Notes under the pieces: model-generated
The model's input: the letters and a program-made list of their open reading frames with translations, nothing else
What the model was told of the DNA's origin: nothing
The model's database searches: none
Assembly (NCBI GenBank): GCA_037444625.1
Contig: JBBIMA010000007.1
Span: 1 to 64,000, forward strand
Length of the DNA stretch: 64,000 nucleotides
Direction of reading: 5' to 3'
Origin: DTHT01 sp037444625
Lineage (GTDB): Bacteria > Acidobacteriota > Terriglobia > Bryobacterales > Bryobacteraceae
Made by a program: the position numbers and the translations under genes
Part shown: piece by piece, positions 8,885 through 17,373 of the stretch
How positions within the stretch are numbered: the first letter of the stretch is position 1
Layout of the letters: every line of letters starts with the position of its first letter

Positions 8885-9525
8885 GAGTCGGCCTCCCCGC
8901 GGCGCGCGAGCAGGGCCATCAGCGCGCGGCCCCAGCTCTCGGTGCGGCCGTCGCCTGTACGATAGCGCGGTCCTAAGAGAAAGGCCCGGCGGATTACTCC
9001 CACCTTGCGAAATCCGACCGCTTCGGCGGCGCGCCGGGACGGATCATTGCCGCTTTCGATGACGCCGTAAATCTCGCGGACGCCGCAGCGGAGCAGCTCC
9101 CGGGAGCTCTCCCAAAGCAATTGCTTGGCGGCACCGCGACCTCGAAACTGAGGCCGGACGTAAAGGCCGCCGAGCTCGACCGCTCGCTCGCCCAGGACGA
9201 AATAACGGCTGGCGTTGCGCCCGCTGATGACCCAGAGAACGGCCACCGGTTCGCCGTCCTGGGCCAGCAGGAAACAGTCGCGGTACCCTTCCCTGCCCTC
9301 GTAGTAGAACTGGTCGGGCAGCAGCCCGTTTCCCGCTCGCAGGGCGGCGAGCGCCGCCAAGCCTCTGTACAAAGCGAACGGCTGCGACAGGACGGGGGCC
9401 GCCGGCTTCTCGAGGCGATAGACTCCGAACTCGGTGGGGCGCAGCGCCCTCCACAGAGCTCGCGCCGTGCCCCGCCAGCCGTCGCGCCGGAGGCGCCGAA
9501 TCAAGTTGCGCCAGGCCCGCTTCAT
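8881..9525 (-). CDS. GNAT-family N-acyltransferase
   Basis: 214 residues. The GNAT core is clear: an acceptor strand ERAVELGGLYVRPQFRGRGAAKQLLWESSRELL containing the acetyl-CoA loop motif R/Q-x-x-G-R/G-x-A (RGRGAAK), then IYGVIESGNDPSRRAAEAVGFRKVG, the motif-B helix. The protein probably acylates an amino group, on an amino sugar or other building block of the exopolysaccharide. The N-terminal 60 residues are basic and not recognised. It starts at ATG 9525 (GAGGGG just upstream), overlapping the ATP-grasp gene by 4 bp (ATGA), and its stop overlaps the next gene by 4 bp, so translational coupling is likely. Confidence 0.75.
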   Translation of the reverse strand: MKRAWRNLIRRLRRDGWRGTARALWRALRPTEFGVYRLEKPAAPVLSQPFALYRGLAALAALRAGNGLLPDQFYYEGREGYRDCFLLAQDGEPVAVLWVISGRNASRYFVLGERAVELGGLYVRPQFRGRGAAKQLLWESSRELLRCGVREIYGVIESGNDPSRRAAEAVGFRKVGVIRRAFLLGPRYRTGDGRTESWGRALMALLARRGEADS

Positions 9526-10748
9526 GTGCCCCTCGCTCTCCGAACCAGCTCGCAAAGCGGCGTCAACAGCAAAGGCAAGGCGCCCGCCGCCAGCTCCTCC
9601 GCCTGCCGGAGTTTCAGCCCGCATTGGAGCAAGTCGCCGATCAGGCGCAGCGGCGAGGGGCCGCCCGGCCGCCAGGCCAGGACGCGGCGGAAATGGCCTT
9701 CCAGGGAAACGCTCTCCAGACCGCAGGCGTAGCGGGGCGCTTCGACCGGCCAACCGAGCGCCAGCCGCAGCAGCAGGTAGGGAAACGAGACGCCGGCCGA
9801 CAGAGCGGCGTGCAGCGAGCTACCGAAGCGCGGATTGAAGTCTATGAACCAGTACTGGCCCGGCTCGGGCCCTTGGATGAAATCGAGCGTGCAGAAGCCC
9901 TCGTAGCCCGCCGCCTCCAGCAGCCGGGCCGCCTGCTCGTCGAGTGAGGGGATGCGCAGCGAACGGCGCAGCACGGAGGCGCCGCCGGTGGCCGGCCGGG
10001 TGCGCACCGCCTGGAACTGGAAGCTCGCCTGGATTCGGCCGCGCCAGTAGATGCCGTCCCAGACAATCAGAGGCCCGGGCAGGAATTCCTGCACGAGCCA
10101 GCCCGAGGAGTTCGAGGTCGCGCCCAGGCCGCGCAGCAGCCCGGCCGGGTCGCGGGCGATGCCGAAACCGCGGGCGGCGGCGCCCACTACCGGCTTGTAG
10201 ACCACCGGGAAGCGAAAGCCCGGAGGCAGGACCGGGCGCTCGGCTGAGACACGCGCCGCGCGGGGAACCAGCAGGCCGGCCGCGCGGGCGATTTCACCGA
10301 TGCACGCCTTGTCGTCCACGCGACGGATCAGCTCCGCCCCGGCGAAGGGATAGCGCGTGTGCTCCTGAAGCAGGTCGCGAAAGGGCGCCAGCGCGAACAC
10401 TTCGTGGAACGAAGGCAGAAACAGATCCAACCGCCGCGTCCGGCAGATGCGACAGACGGCCTGTACGAAGGCTTCCGGATGCCGGGCGAGCGAAGGGACG
10501 CGGTGAAACGCGCTGACGTAGCGGGAAAAGCGGGCCGCCGCCCAAGGGCTGTCGGCCGCCAGTTCGACTCGCACGCCGCGCCGCGCCAGATCGGCCGCAA
10601 TCAGCAGGGCGTTGCGTGCGTTGCCCTGGTGAACCAGCACGGCGGGCGGGCGCGCCGGGCCGCCATTCTCGCCCGGGCAAGGCTGGGGACGGGCGGCGAG
10701 GCTGCGATCTCGGTCGGATTGGAGGATGCCGGTCAAAGTCTCTGCCAC
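9522..10748 (-). CDS. ATP-grasp ligase-like protein
   Basis: 408 residues. The N-terminal part (VLVHQGNARNALLIAADLARRGVRVELAA) is a pre-ATP-grasp Rossmann-like domain. The ATP-grasp core has a Lys in FPVVYKPVVGAAARGFGI, the hinge WLVQEFLPG, and the Mg-binding FIDFNPRFGSSLHAAL, where Asp and Asn are ligands. Such enzymes form C-N bonds through acyl-phosphates; in polysaccharide loci they probably add amino acids or similar groups. Adjacent to a GNAT gene and downstream of the glycosidase-like gene (1 bp gap, GTG start). A second, different ATP-grasp gene is at 41023-42267. Confidence 0.75.
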   Translation of the reverse strand: MAETLTGILQSDRDRSLAARPQPCPGENGGPARPPAVLVHQGNARNALLIAADLARRGVRVELAADSPWAAARFSRYVSAFHRVPSLARHPEAFVQAVCRICRTRRLDLFLPSFHEVFALAPFRDLLQEHTRYPFAGAELIRRVDDKACIGEIARAAGLLVPRAARVSAERPVLPPGFRFPVVYKPVVGAAARGFGIARDPAGLLRGLGATSNSSGWLVQEFLPGPLIVWDGIYWRGRIQASFQFQAVRTRPATGGASVLRRSLRIPSLDEQAARLLEAAGYEGFCTLDFIQGPEPGQYWFIDFNPRFGSSLHAALSAGVSFPYLLLRLALGWPVEAPRYACGLESVSLEGHFRRVLAWRPGGPSPLRLIGDLLQCGLKLRQAEELAAGALPLLLTPLCELVRRARGT

Positions 10749-10749
10749 C

Positions 10750-12834
10750 TCACTCGATCACGTACACATGCGCCTGGTAGGGGGCGAAGGCGTCGCTGAA
10801 TTGCTTCCCGTCGGCCGGGACGCTGCGCTGTTCGGAAAAAACCGAAACGCCCCGCAATTCCTCGCTCCAGGTGAAGGTTGCCGTGAGGGGTGTGCCTGTG
10901 ACGTTACAAGCAATGAGCCAGGCGCGCCCGCCGGCGAATTTCACCCGCGTGCGGATCGCCTCCGGTGGGCCGGCAGAGGCCAGCAGCTCGGGACGATCCA
11001 CGGCGGCCAGAACAGCCTCGAGGCTCTTCAGCTCTTTCATCACCGCTTTGAGGCGTTCGAAATACTCGATCTTTTCCTCGCACCAGCCGGAGCAGACCCA
11101 GGCCAGGGCCCGCGCGCCCAGGCTCCAGTACAGCAGGCCGTTGGCGCCCTCGGCGACGGCCATGTAACTCATGTTGCGCAGCTCCTGCTCGGTGGGCCAG
11201 CGGCTGTTGGCCGTAGCCTTGAAGAACTGGAGGACCGTGATGACGGGGCGGCTGTTACGGACCGCCTCGCGGCTCAGGCGGGTCCACTCGGCCACGCGCC
11301 CGAGCGGATAGCCCGCGGCGGGCTCAGCTCCCCAGAGAGGATACGGGTCGGTGGCCAGCACGTCCACGCTGTCGCGCCACAGTCCGAGGTCCGCGTTGCC
11401 CAGTAACGTGCCCAGGGCAATGCCGTCCGGATCCAGAGCGCGCATGCGCCGGACGTGACGGAACACCTCGGGCGCCAGATCGCCCCGGCACTCATCGGCC
11501 GCGTAGAAGCCGGCAAAGGCAGGGTGGGCGGCGCGCTCTTCGATCTCGGCGTCGCCGGCTTGCAGGAACCAGTAGCCGGGGGTGGCCTCGGCCGGCTTGG
11601 CTGCGAAACAATTGGCGTTGGTGAGCGCCAGGATGCCTCGGCGGTGGAGCGCATCGAGCAGCGGCAGGATCGCCTCGTTGGGCGCTTCCCCGTACCAGTA
11701 ATTCAGATAGAGGTTGACGGGCAGTTCGAACAGCCGCCGCTGCGCGCCGAGCAGGTCTTCCCAGGCGGCCTCCGAGCGGACGTAGCCCAGGCCGGCGTCG
11801 TAGACGCCCAGCAGGAAGGCGGGTGAACCGCGCACCAGGAAGCGGTTGTGCTCATCGAAGCTCAGGGTCATCTCGCGGCGCAGCGCGGCCGGCGCCTTGC
11901 GGATGCGCCAGGGCGGATGTTCGTAGAGAAGGTTCCCGGAGACCGCCTCCTTCAGGGCGAACCGAACCAGATAGCTGCGATCCTCGGGCAGGCCGGAAAG
12001 ATCCAGCGCCGCCACGGCCTGCTCCTCGGCCGGAAATGTCTGCCGCATCAGGAGCGCGCCGCTCGATTCCTCCGAGACCGCGGCCTCGACCAGAAAGGCG
12101 GAGGCTTCGGCGCCCGCAGGAGGCGCCGCGCTCAGCTCGAAACGGGCCGTCTGCGATTGATCGCTGAAGAGGTAGCCGCGGTAATTGGGGTAGAGCAGGA
12201 AGACCTCCAGGGGCGTCTCCTGGCGGCGCAGTTCCAGATCGTCGAACCAGGCCGTCCCGTCGGGCTCGGCGTAAGCCTCCAACCTGAGCCGGGCGGTGAC
12301 CTCGCGGGAGATGGCGACTCTCGAGCGAGCCAGCTTCTGCCAATCCGCCGTTCCCTTGACGATCGGAGTGCAGCCTCCGCCTGCGTCCGACACCAGACAG
12401 ATGCGCACGCCGCTGCCCTGAGAGGCGGCCAGGTTCTCGGTTTTCACCCAACCGCTGAACTCGTAGACTCCCTTGCGCAACCGCACCTGCTGGGAAGCCG
12501 ACTGGGCGTAGGGAATCAAATGGGCGTCGGTGAGGCGAATGCTGGCCGCGCCGCCGTGCGCCACGGCGGCGTCCCACTGGAAGCCGTTATCGCTCCAGCC
12601 CAGCGGCTTGCCGTTCGGCCCGGAAGCTTCGAAGCCGGGATTGCTGAGCAGATTCTCGCCGGGAGTGGAACTCGGGTAGGCCAGCAGGCCGCCCGGAGCG
12701 AGCCCCGCGGCCGCACGCAGAGCGGAGGAGTGTCGCTTGGCGGCACGCTGCGCGGCGCCCTGCGCCGGCCGGCAGGTCCACGCAATCAGCGCCAGCAGAG
12801 CCGCGCCCGCGGGAAGAAGAACGCGCCCCTTCAT
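10750..12834 (-). CDS. Secreted glycosidase-like protein, shorter paralogue of the 3429-6512 product
   Basis: 694 residues: signal peptide (KGRVLLPAGAALLALIAWTC..., with a Cys that may be incidental or a weak lipobox), one carbohydrate-binding-like domain (NLLSNPGFEASGPNGKPLGW ... TAWFDDLEL), a beta domain (EVFLLYPNYRGYLFSDQSQTARF) and the TIM-barrel-like region with FYAADECRG, DVLATDPYPLWG, LQFFKAT and AEGANGLLYWSLGA. By eye it is over 70 percent identical to the C-terminal half of the longer protein, and it lacks that protein's first binding domain and both FN3 domains. ATG 12834 overlaps the glycosyltransferase stop by 4 bp. Its place inside the biosynthetic operon argues for a job in polymer processing rather than scavenging. 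Confidence 0.75.
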   Translation of the reverse strand: MKGRVLLPAGAALLALIAWTCRPAQGAAQRAAKRHSSALRAAAGLAPGGLLAYPSSTPGENLLSNPGFEASGPNGKPLGWSDNGFQWDAAVAHGGAASIRLTDAHLIPYAQSASQQVRLRKGVYEFSGWVKTENLAASQGSGVRICLVSDAGGGCTPIVKGTADWQKLARSRVAISREVTARLRLEAYAEPDGTAWFDDLELRRQETPLEVFLLYPNYRGYLFSDQSQTARFELSAAPPAGAEASAFLVEAAVSEESSGALLMRQTFPAEEQAVAALDLSGLPEDRSYLVRFALKEAVSGNLLYEHPPWRIRKAPAALRREMTLSFDEHNRFLVRGSPAFLLGVYDAGLGYVRSEAAWEDLLGAQRRLFELPVNLYLNYWYGEAPNEAILPLLDALHRRGILALTNANCFAAKPAEATPGYWFLQAGDAEIEERAAHPAFAGFYAADECRGDLAPEVFRHVRRMRALDPDGIALGTLLGNADLGLWRDSVDVLATDPYPLWGAEPAAGYPLGRVAEWTRLSREAVRNSRPVITVLQFFKATANSRWPTEQELRNMSYMAVAEGANGLLYWSLGARALAWVCSGWCEEKIEYFERLKAVMKELKSLEAVLAAVDRPELLASAGPPEAIRTRVKFAGGRAWLIACNVTGTPLTATFTWSEELRGVSVFSEQRSVPADGKQFSDAFAPYQAHVYVIE

Positions 12835-13829
12835 AGGGTCTCCTCGGCTCCCGGCGTGCCCGCGGCCGCCGCCTCGCCGGGCGCAGGCGGCCGCAGAGGC
12901 ATCAGTCGGTCTTTGCCCGAGACCAGCCGCGACCAGAAGCCGGGCCGGCCGCGTTTGATTTGCGCGATCCGGCGCAGGGTCGCGCGCTTGACGGGACGGC
13001 GCAAGGCGCGGCAACCGGGCAGCAGCCGCAGGCCGTCGAGGGTGCCGCGCACGAAGCGCCGGAAAGCCCCGGCGCGCAGCGCGTAGAGGCCCAGGACGCC
13101 CCAGCGGGACAGCAGATAGAGGGCCCCTTCGGGCCAAGGCTGGTTGCGATAGACCACCGGGAACAGGTTGCGCGCGTAGTAGTAGAACGGGCGCCAATCC
13201 TGCCGCGTCTCCAAGGAGGTCAGGTGCCAGACCTTCACTTCCGGCGCGTACCAGATCCGGTAGCCGGCGTCCATCAAGCGCATGCCCAGGTCGGAACCCT
13301 CGTGGCCGATGAACAGCAGCGGCCAGTAGGGCTCGACGGCCTGGAAGACCTCGCGCCGGAAGGCGGCCGCACCCTCGGTGATGTAATGGGTCTCGAACTC
13401 CCGTTCCTCGAATTCCTGCCAGGGACGCGGATGGCACCAGTCGCGCAGAGAGATCCGTCCGGTGGCCGGGTGGCAAACCCGGAAGACGATGCAGCCGGCC
13501 TCGGGCCGGCGGCGGAAAGCTTCCAGAATGCGGCGCACACCCTGGGAGTCGTCGAAGTACACGTCGTTATCCAGGGTCACGATGAAATCGCCCCGCGCCG
13601 CGCGGATGCCTTCGTTGCGAGCTCCGGTGCCCGCGTTCTCCGCCAACTCGATCAACCGGATCCCGGGGTAGCGCTCGCGCAGATAGCCGGTCGTATCTTT
13701 TCCCGAGCCGTTATCCACCACGATCAGCTCGAGGTTGGGGTAATCCTGCGCCAGCACCGAGCGCAGCACCTTCTCCAGGACCTCGCGCCTGCGATAACTG
13801 AGCACCGAGACCGTCACCAACGGCTCCAC
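12831..13829 (-). CDS. Family 2 glycosyltransferase
   Basis: 332 residues. GT2 fold: VTVSVLSYRRREVLEKVLRSVLAQDYPNLELIVVDNGSGKDTT is the nucleotide-sugar-binding half, GDFIVTLDNDVYFDD holds the DxD-type metal site, and FIGHEGSDLGMRLMDAGYRIWYAPEVKVWH carries the ED-like catalytic base region of rhamnosyl-type GT2 enzymes. It transfers a sugar to the growing lipid-linked repeat unit on the cytoplasmic face. GTG 13829 is chosen because GGGAGGAG lies 7 nt upstream; the open frame continues 52 codons further but without similarity. The gap to the previous operon gene is 16 bp and the next gene overlaps by 4 bp. Confidence 0.85.
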   Translation of the reverse strand: MEPLVTVSVLSYRRREVLEKVLRSVLAQDYPNLELIVVDNGSGKDTTGYLRERYPGIRLIELAENAGTGARNEGIRAARGDFIVTLDNDVYFDDSQGVRRILEAFRRRPEAGCIVFRVCHPATGRISLRDWCHPRPWQEFEEREFETHYITEGAAAFRREVFQAVEPYWPLLFIGHEGSDLGMRLMDAGYRIWYAPEVKVWHLTSLETRQDWRPFYYYARNLFPVVYRNQPWPEGALYLLSRWGVLGLYALRAGAFRRFVRGTLDGLRLLPGCRALRRPVKRATLRRIAQIKRGRPGFWSRLVSGKDRLMPLRPPAPGEAAAAGTPGAEETL

Positions 13830-13845
13830 TCTGCTTCTCCTCCCC

Positions 13846-15033
13846 TCAGGCGGCACTCCGGCGCAGGTGCCGCTTCCAGAAGGCGACCGTCTGCCGCGCC
13901 AGTCCCTCCCAATCGCCGCCTTCCGGCGGCGCGGGTAAGCGACGCGCCACCCGGCGCAAGGTCTCCTGAGAACAGCTCCGCCCATGTTCGACGAGCGCCG
14001 CGGTGCAATCGTAGATCAGGCTGCGAGGCGAGCCGTGCCGAACCAGCACCGCCGCCCTCCGCAACAGCGCCCGGCGCCGGGCGCCTCCGCTCCGCAGAAG
14101 CAGCCGCGCCCAGCCGCGCAGCCGAACCGCGAGCGCTCCGGCCGCGCGCCGGCAGGCGGGCCGGGAGGCCTCCCAGCGCCAGACCGCCAGTAACAGCCCG
14201 GGCAGTTGCTCGAGGAGATCGGCCCGGCCGGCCTGGTGAAGAGCGGTCTCCAGATCGGGGGCCTCCGACCGCCACAGCCAGTCGAAGCCCGCCTGGGGAT
14301 CGAGCTTGAACCGGGCCGCCGCAGCCGCGCCCGCCCGAAGCGGCTCGGCCGGGATCGGGCAACCCGCCGCAGGCGCCCAGGCCAGAATGTCCTCCAGCCG
14401 GCCGGCCCTCTCCCTGTAAGTGGGAGCATAATAGCCGGAAAACAGGCTGAGCGAAGTTACTAAGTCGAGGTAGATCTTCGAAAGCAGGTAGAACTGGTCC
14501 GCCAGGTCCCGTTCGCGGCCGTCAAGAAGAAACTCGAGCCACTCGACCATCCGGTTGGAAGTCAAGCGCCAGCCGTCCTCCTCGGGAATATCCTTCCAGG
14601 AGAAGCGCGGGATCCGGCCGAGATAGTCCCTGCGGGCGTAAAGCGGGCGCCCGTGCGTCATCAGCTCGTAGGCGAACAGATGGGGGCGGACGGCGGAGAA
14701 GTATCTCTCCGGCGCCGGTGTGAGCTCGATCTGGACCTGCACGCCCCGGGCGGCCAGGCGGCGGCGGAGGGCTTGCGCCAGGGCGTTCAGACGGCGCGCT
14801 TCCGCCCGGCAGTCGGCCCCGTTCGGGAGCACCACGAGCAGCTCGAGATCGCTCAGCCAGCGAACGCCTTCCGGACGCAGGGCGAGGGTGGCCTCTCCCC
14901 GGGCGGTGCTGCCGGTGAGGATCAAGGCGAGGCTTTCGGGGAGGGCCTCCCGGACCCAGTCGGCCAGGCGGCGAACCACGTCCTCGGCCGGCTCAGTCGC
15001 GGGCAACGGCATGCTCCGGGAGGGCAAGCTCAT
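13846..15033 (-). CDS. Nucleotidyltransferase-fold protein of unknown substrate
   Basis: 395 residues. Near the N-terminus LILTGSTARGEATL followed by RWLSDLELLVVLP matches the pol-beta/minimal nucleotidyltransferase signature GSxxRG...(S)DxD, with D62 and E64; the second metal ligand is Glu rather than Asp. The rest (about residues 150-395) is alpha-helical with many Arg and no family I recognise. It may transfer NMP to a small molecule or be a regulatory remnant. Its place between the O-antigen ligase and a GT2 gene links it to EPS synthesis, an unusual partner for this pathway. ATG 15033 has GAAAGGA upstream; ATG 15012 is the alternative. Confidence 0.55.
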   Translation of the reverse strand: MSLPSRSMPLPATEPAEDVVRRLADWVREALPESLALILTGSTARGEATLALRPEGVRWLSDLELLVVLPNGADCRAEARRLNALAQALRRRLAARGVQVQIELTPAPERYFSAVRPHLFAYELMTHGRPLYARRDYLGRIPRFSWKDIPEEDGWRLTSNRMVEWLEFLLDGRERDLADQFYLLSKIYLDLVTSLSLFSGYYAPTYRERAGRLEDILAWAPAAGCPIPAEPLRAGAAAAARFKLDPQAGFDWLWRSEAPDLETALHQAGRADLLEQLPGLLLAVWRWEASRPACRRAAGALAVRLRGWARLLLRSGGARRRALLRRAAVLVRHGSPRSLIYDCTAALVEHGRSCSQETLRRVARRLPAPPEGGDWEGLARQTVAFWKRHLRRSAA

Positions 15034-16228
15034 CCTCGATCCTTTCTTCCGATGCGACCTCGCCTTGCTCTTCGCCCCCTTCGGCGATCTGAGCCAGCGC
15101 CAGGCCGAACCACACCAGGATCCACAACTGGCGGGCGTATTCCGCCGAAAGGAACAGGGCGCCGACCGCGTACGCGATGATGCCGGCCTCGATCCCTCGG
15201 GCGATGCGGCCAAGGAAAACTTCTCCCCGCTCGGCAAACTGTTCCGCCAGCTTCCGGCTGCGCCGCCAGCCGCTCCACAGGATGGCCAGAAAGACCAGGC
15301 AGGCGGGCACGCCCAGTTCCGCCGCCACTTCGACGTAGGTGTTATGGCCGATGCGGCCGTCGGCGACGGCCGTCTGGAGTTCCGCCGTGCGCGGCTTGAA
15401 CATCCCCAGCCCTACGCCGGTGAGCGGATGGGCCTCGATCATCTGCCAACCCGCCTTGAGCAACTCGCGCCGGATCTCAGTGGAAACGGCCGTCCCGCGA
15501 TCGCCGTGCAAGAAGCGATCCAGGGGAGTGTGGGGCAGGAACCAGCTCAAGCCGGCCATCAGCAGGACCAGCCCGGCCAGCAGGAGCACCCTTCGCCGGC
15601 CGTGGAAGACCAGGTAACCCAGGCAAAACAACATACTCAGGAAACCGCCCCGGGAGGCGCCCAAGAGCGTCGAGGCGATCAGCATGCCGCAGGTCAACCC
15701 GATCAAGATTCGGCGAACGCCCGTACTTTCCCCCCAGAGCGCCACGCACAGGGGCAGCATGCAAACCGCGACCAAGGCGTAGTAATTCGGATCACCCACG
15801 ATGCCGCCCGGGCGGCTGACGCCGTACTTGACGAACTGGGAGAAAACCGAGTAAGAAGCCAGTAACATGGACCAGGCCACCCACTGACAGGCCGAGCGCA
15901 AAGCGGTTGCGTCCTGCAAGAAGATCAGAGTGGGATAAAGGTAGGCGGCCAGCGAGAGATAACTCATGAGGGGATTGGCCGCCCACTCCCAGCGGCTGAT
16001 CGTCCAAGCCGAGACCGCCGCCCAGGCGAACAACAGCAGGAACAGGCGGCTCTCGCGCCAGTGCAGCAGGCGGGCCCGAGAGCCGTCCAGGAGGGCTTGC
16101 AGCCCGGCCGCCAGCACCGTAAGGATGCCGGCGATCTTGATCAGCGTCCAAGTCTCCCCGAACTTGGGCAACTTGGGATAGCTCCAGAAGGGCATCAACA
16201 GGAGCAGGATGTAGTAGAGAGCGATCAT
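14993..16228 (-). CDS. O-antigen ligase/Wzy-type polysaccharide polymerase
   Basis: 411 residues with about 10-12 membrane segments and one large periplasmic loop. The loop region ends with HPLTGVGLGMFKPR...GRIGHNTYVEVAAELG, the Wzy_C/WaaL signature (GxGxGxF ... HNxYLEVxxELG). The protein would polymerise repeat units or ligate glycan on the periplasmic side. XrtA-type EPS loci commonly carry such a gene. Its ATG overlaps the GT4 stop by 4 bp and its own stop overlaps the next gene by about 40 bp. The C-terminal tail is rich in Glu (AEGGEEQGEVASEE) and probably cytoplasmic. Confidence 0.85.
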   Translation of the reverse strand: MIALYYILLLLMPFWSYPKLPKFGETWTLIKIAGILTVLAAGLQALLDGSRARLLHWRESRLFLLLFAWAAVSAWTISRWEWAANPLMSYLSLAAYLYPTLIFLQDATALRSACQWVAWSMLLASYSVFSQFVKYGVSRPGGIVGDPNYYALVAVCMLPLCVALWGESTGVRRILIGLTCGMLIASTLLGASRGGFLSMLFCLGYLVFHGRRRVLLLAGLVLLMAGLSWFLPHTPLDRFLHGDRGTAVSTEIRRELLKAGWQMIEAHPLTGVGLGMFKPRTAELQTAVADGRIGHNTYVEVAAELGVPACLVFLAILWSGWRRSRKLAEQFAERGEVFLGRIARGIEAGIIAYAVGALFLSAEYARQLWILVWFGLALAQIAEGGEEQGEVASEERIEDELALPEHAVARD

Positions 16229-17373
16229 GCCGCCGCCCGTCTCCTGACAGCCGCCTGGTAAACCCGGCTGGTCAGCTCGATCTGGCTTTCCAGGCTGAAG
16301 TGCCGGCGGACTCTCTCGCGGGCCGCCTCGCCCATGGCGCGGGCGGCCGAGGGCCCGCTCAGCAGCCGGCAGATGGCCTGCTCGAGGGCCTCCGGCGAAC
16401 GGGGAGGGACCAGCAGACCGGTCCGGCCGTCTTCGACCACCTCGGGCGTGCCGTCCACGCCGGTCGCCACGATCGGCCGGCCCGCCGCGCCGGCCTCGAT
16501 GGCGGCCAGCGGCATGCCCTCATACAAGGAAGGCAGCACGACCAACTCGGCGGCCAGATAGAAGGGCACGACGTCCTGTGCGAAGCCGGCGAAGACGACG
16601 TGCCCGGCCACGCCCAATTCGGCCGCCGCCGCCTCCAGGCGCCCGCGCAAAGAGCCGTCGCCCACCAAAACCAGCGCCACCTCAGGAAAGCGTGCGATCA
16701 CGCCGGGCAAAGCGGCCAGCAAGTACCGGTGGCCCTTCTGCTCCTCCAGGCGGCCCACGCAAACCGCCAGCCGGCGGCCGGCGTCCAGGCCGTATCGGCG
16801 GCGGAGCGCCTCGACCGCCTCCGGCCGGTGGGCGGCGAACCGGCCGAAATCCCGCCCGTTGGGCACCACGCAGATTTTCTCAGCCGGGTAGCGCTTCTGC
16901 TCGATGAGATAACGGCGATTGGCTTCCGAGACGGCTATGTTAGCCGTGACCAGCCGTTCGATCCAGCGGTCCACCCAGCCGGAGCGCTTCCACCAACTTG
17001 TACGCCAGGCCTCCGGTCCGTGGGTGGTCTCGACCACCGCCGGCACGCCGGCCAGACGGGCCAGCGGCGCCGCGAAGAGAGTGGCGTAAAACATGTGGGA
17101 GTTGACGAGCTGGATGCGCCGCTCGCGCAGATAGCGCAGCAAGCGGCGCTGGGCGCCGGTCTGTTTGAACGAGTGCAGACCGATCTCCAGCAGATGCACG
17201 GGCGCGCCTGCCAGCGCGGGCTGAAAGCTGCGCAGCAGAGCAGGAGGCGCCGCCAGGTGCACCTCGTAGCGCTCGCGATCGAGCCCCTTGGCCAGCGCGG
17301 CAACAACCTCTTCCACCCCGCCGTAGGTGCGCGAGTTCAAGAAGAACAGGATGCGTAGCTTGCTCGCCGTCAC
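16225..17373 (-). CDS. Family 4 glycosyltransferase
   Basis: 382 residues with the two Rossmann domains of GT-B enzymes. FFLNSRTYGGVEEVVAALAKGL is the N-terminal acceptor loop, CVGRLEEQKGHRYLLAALP starts the donor domain, and SLYEGMPLAAIEAGAAGRPIVAT holds the E-x7-E donor-binding motif. A retaining transferase working on the cytoplasmic face of the EPS assembly pathway. GTG 17373 overlaps the stop of the phosphodiesterase-like gene by 4 bp (GTGA). The sugar donor cannot be assigned. Confidence 0.88.
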   Translation of the reverse strand: MTASKLRILFFLNSRTYGGVEEVVAALAKGLDRERYEVHLAAPPALLRSFQPALAGAPVHLLEIGLHSFKQTGAQRRLLRYLRERRIQLVNSHMFYATLFAAPLARLAGVPAVVETTHGPEAWRTSWWKRSGWVDRWIERLVTANIAVSEANRRYLIEQKRYPAEKICVVPNGRDFGRFAAHRPEAVEALRRRYGLDAGRRLAVCVGRLEEQKGHRYLLAALPGVIARFPEVALVLVGDGSLRGRLEAAAAELGVAGHVVFAGFAQDVVPFYLAAELVVLPSLYEGMPLAAIEAGAAGRPIVATGVDGTPEVVEDGRTGLLVPPRSPEALEQAICRLLSGPSAARAMGEAARERVRRHFSLESQIELTSRVYQAAVRRRAAA

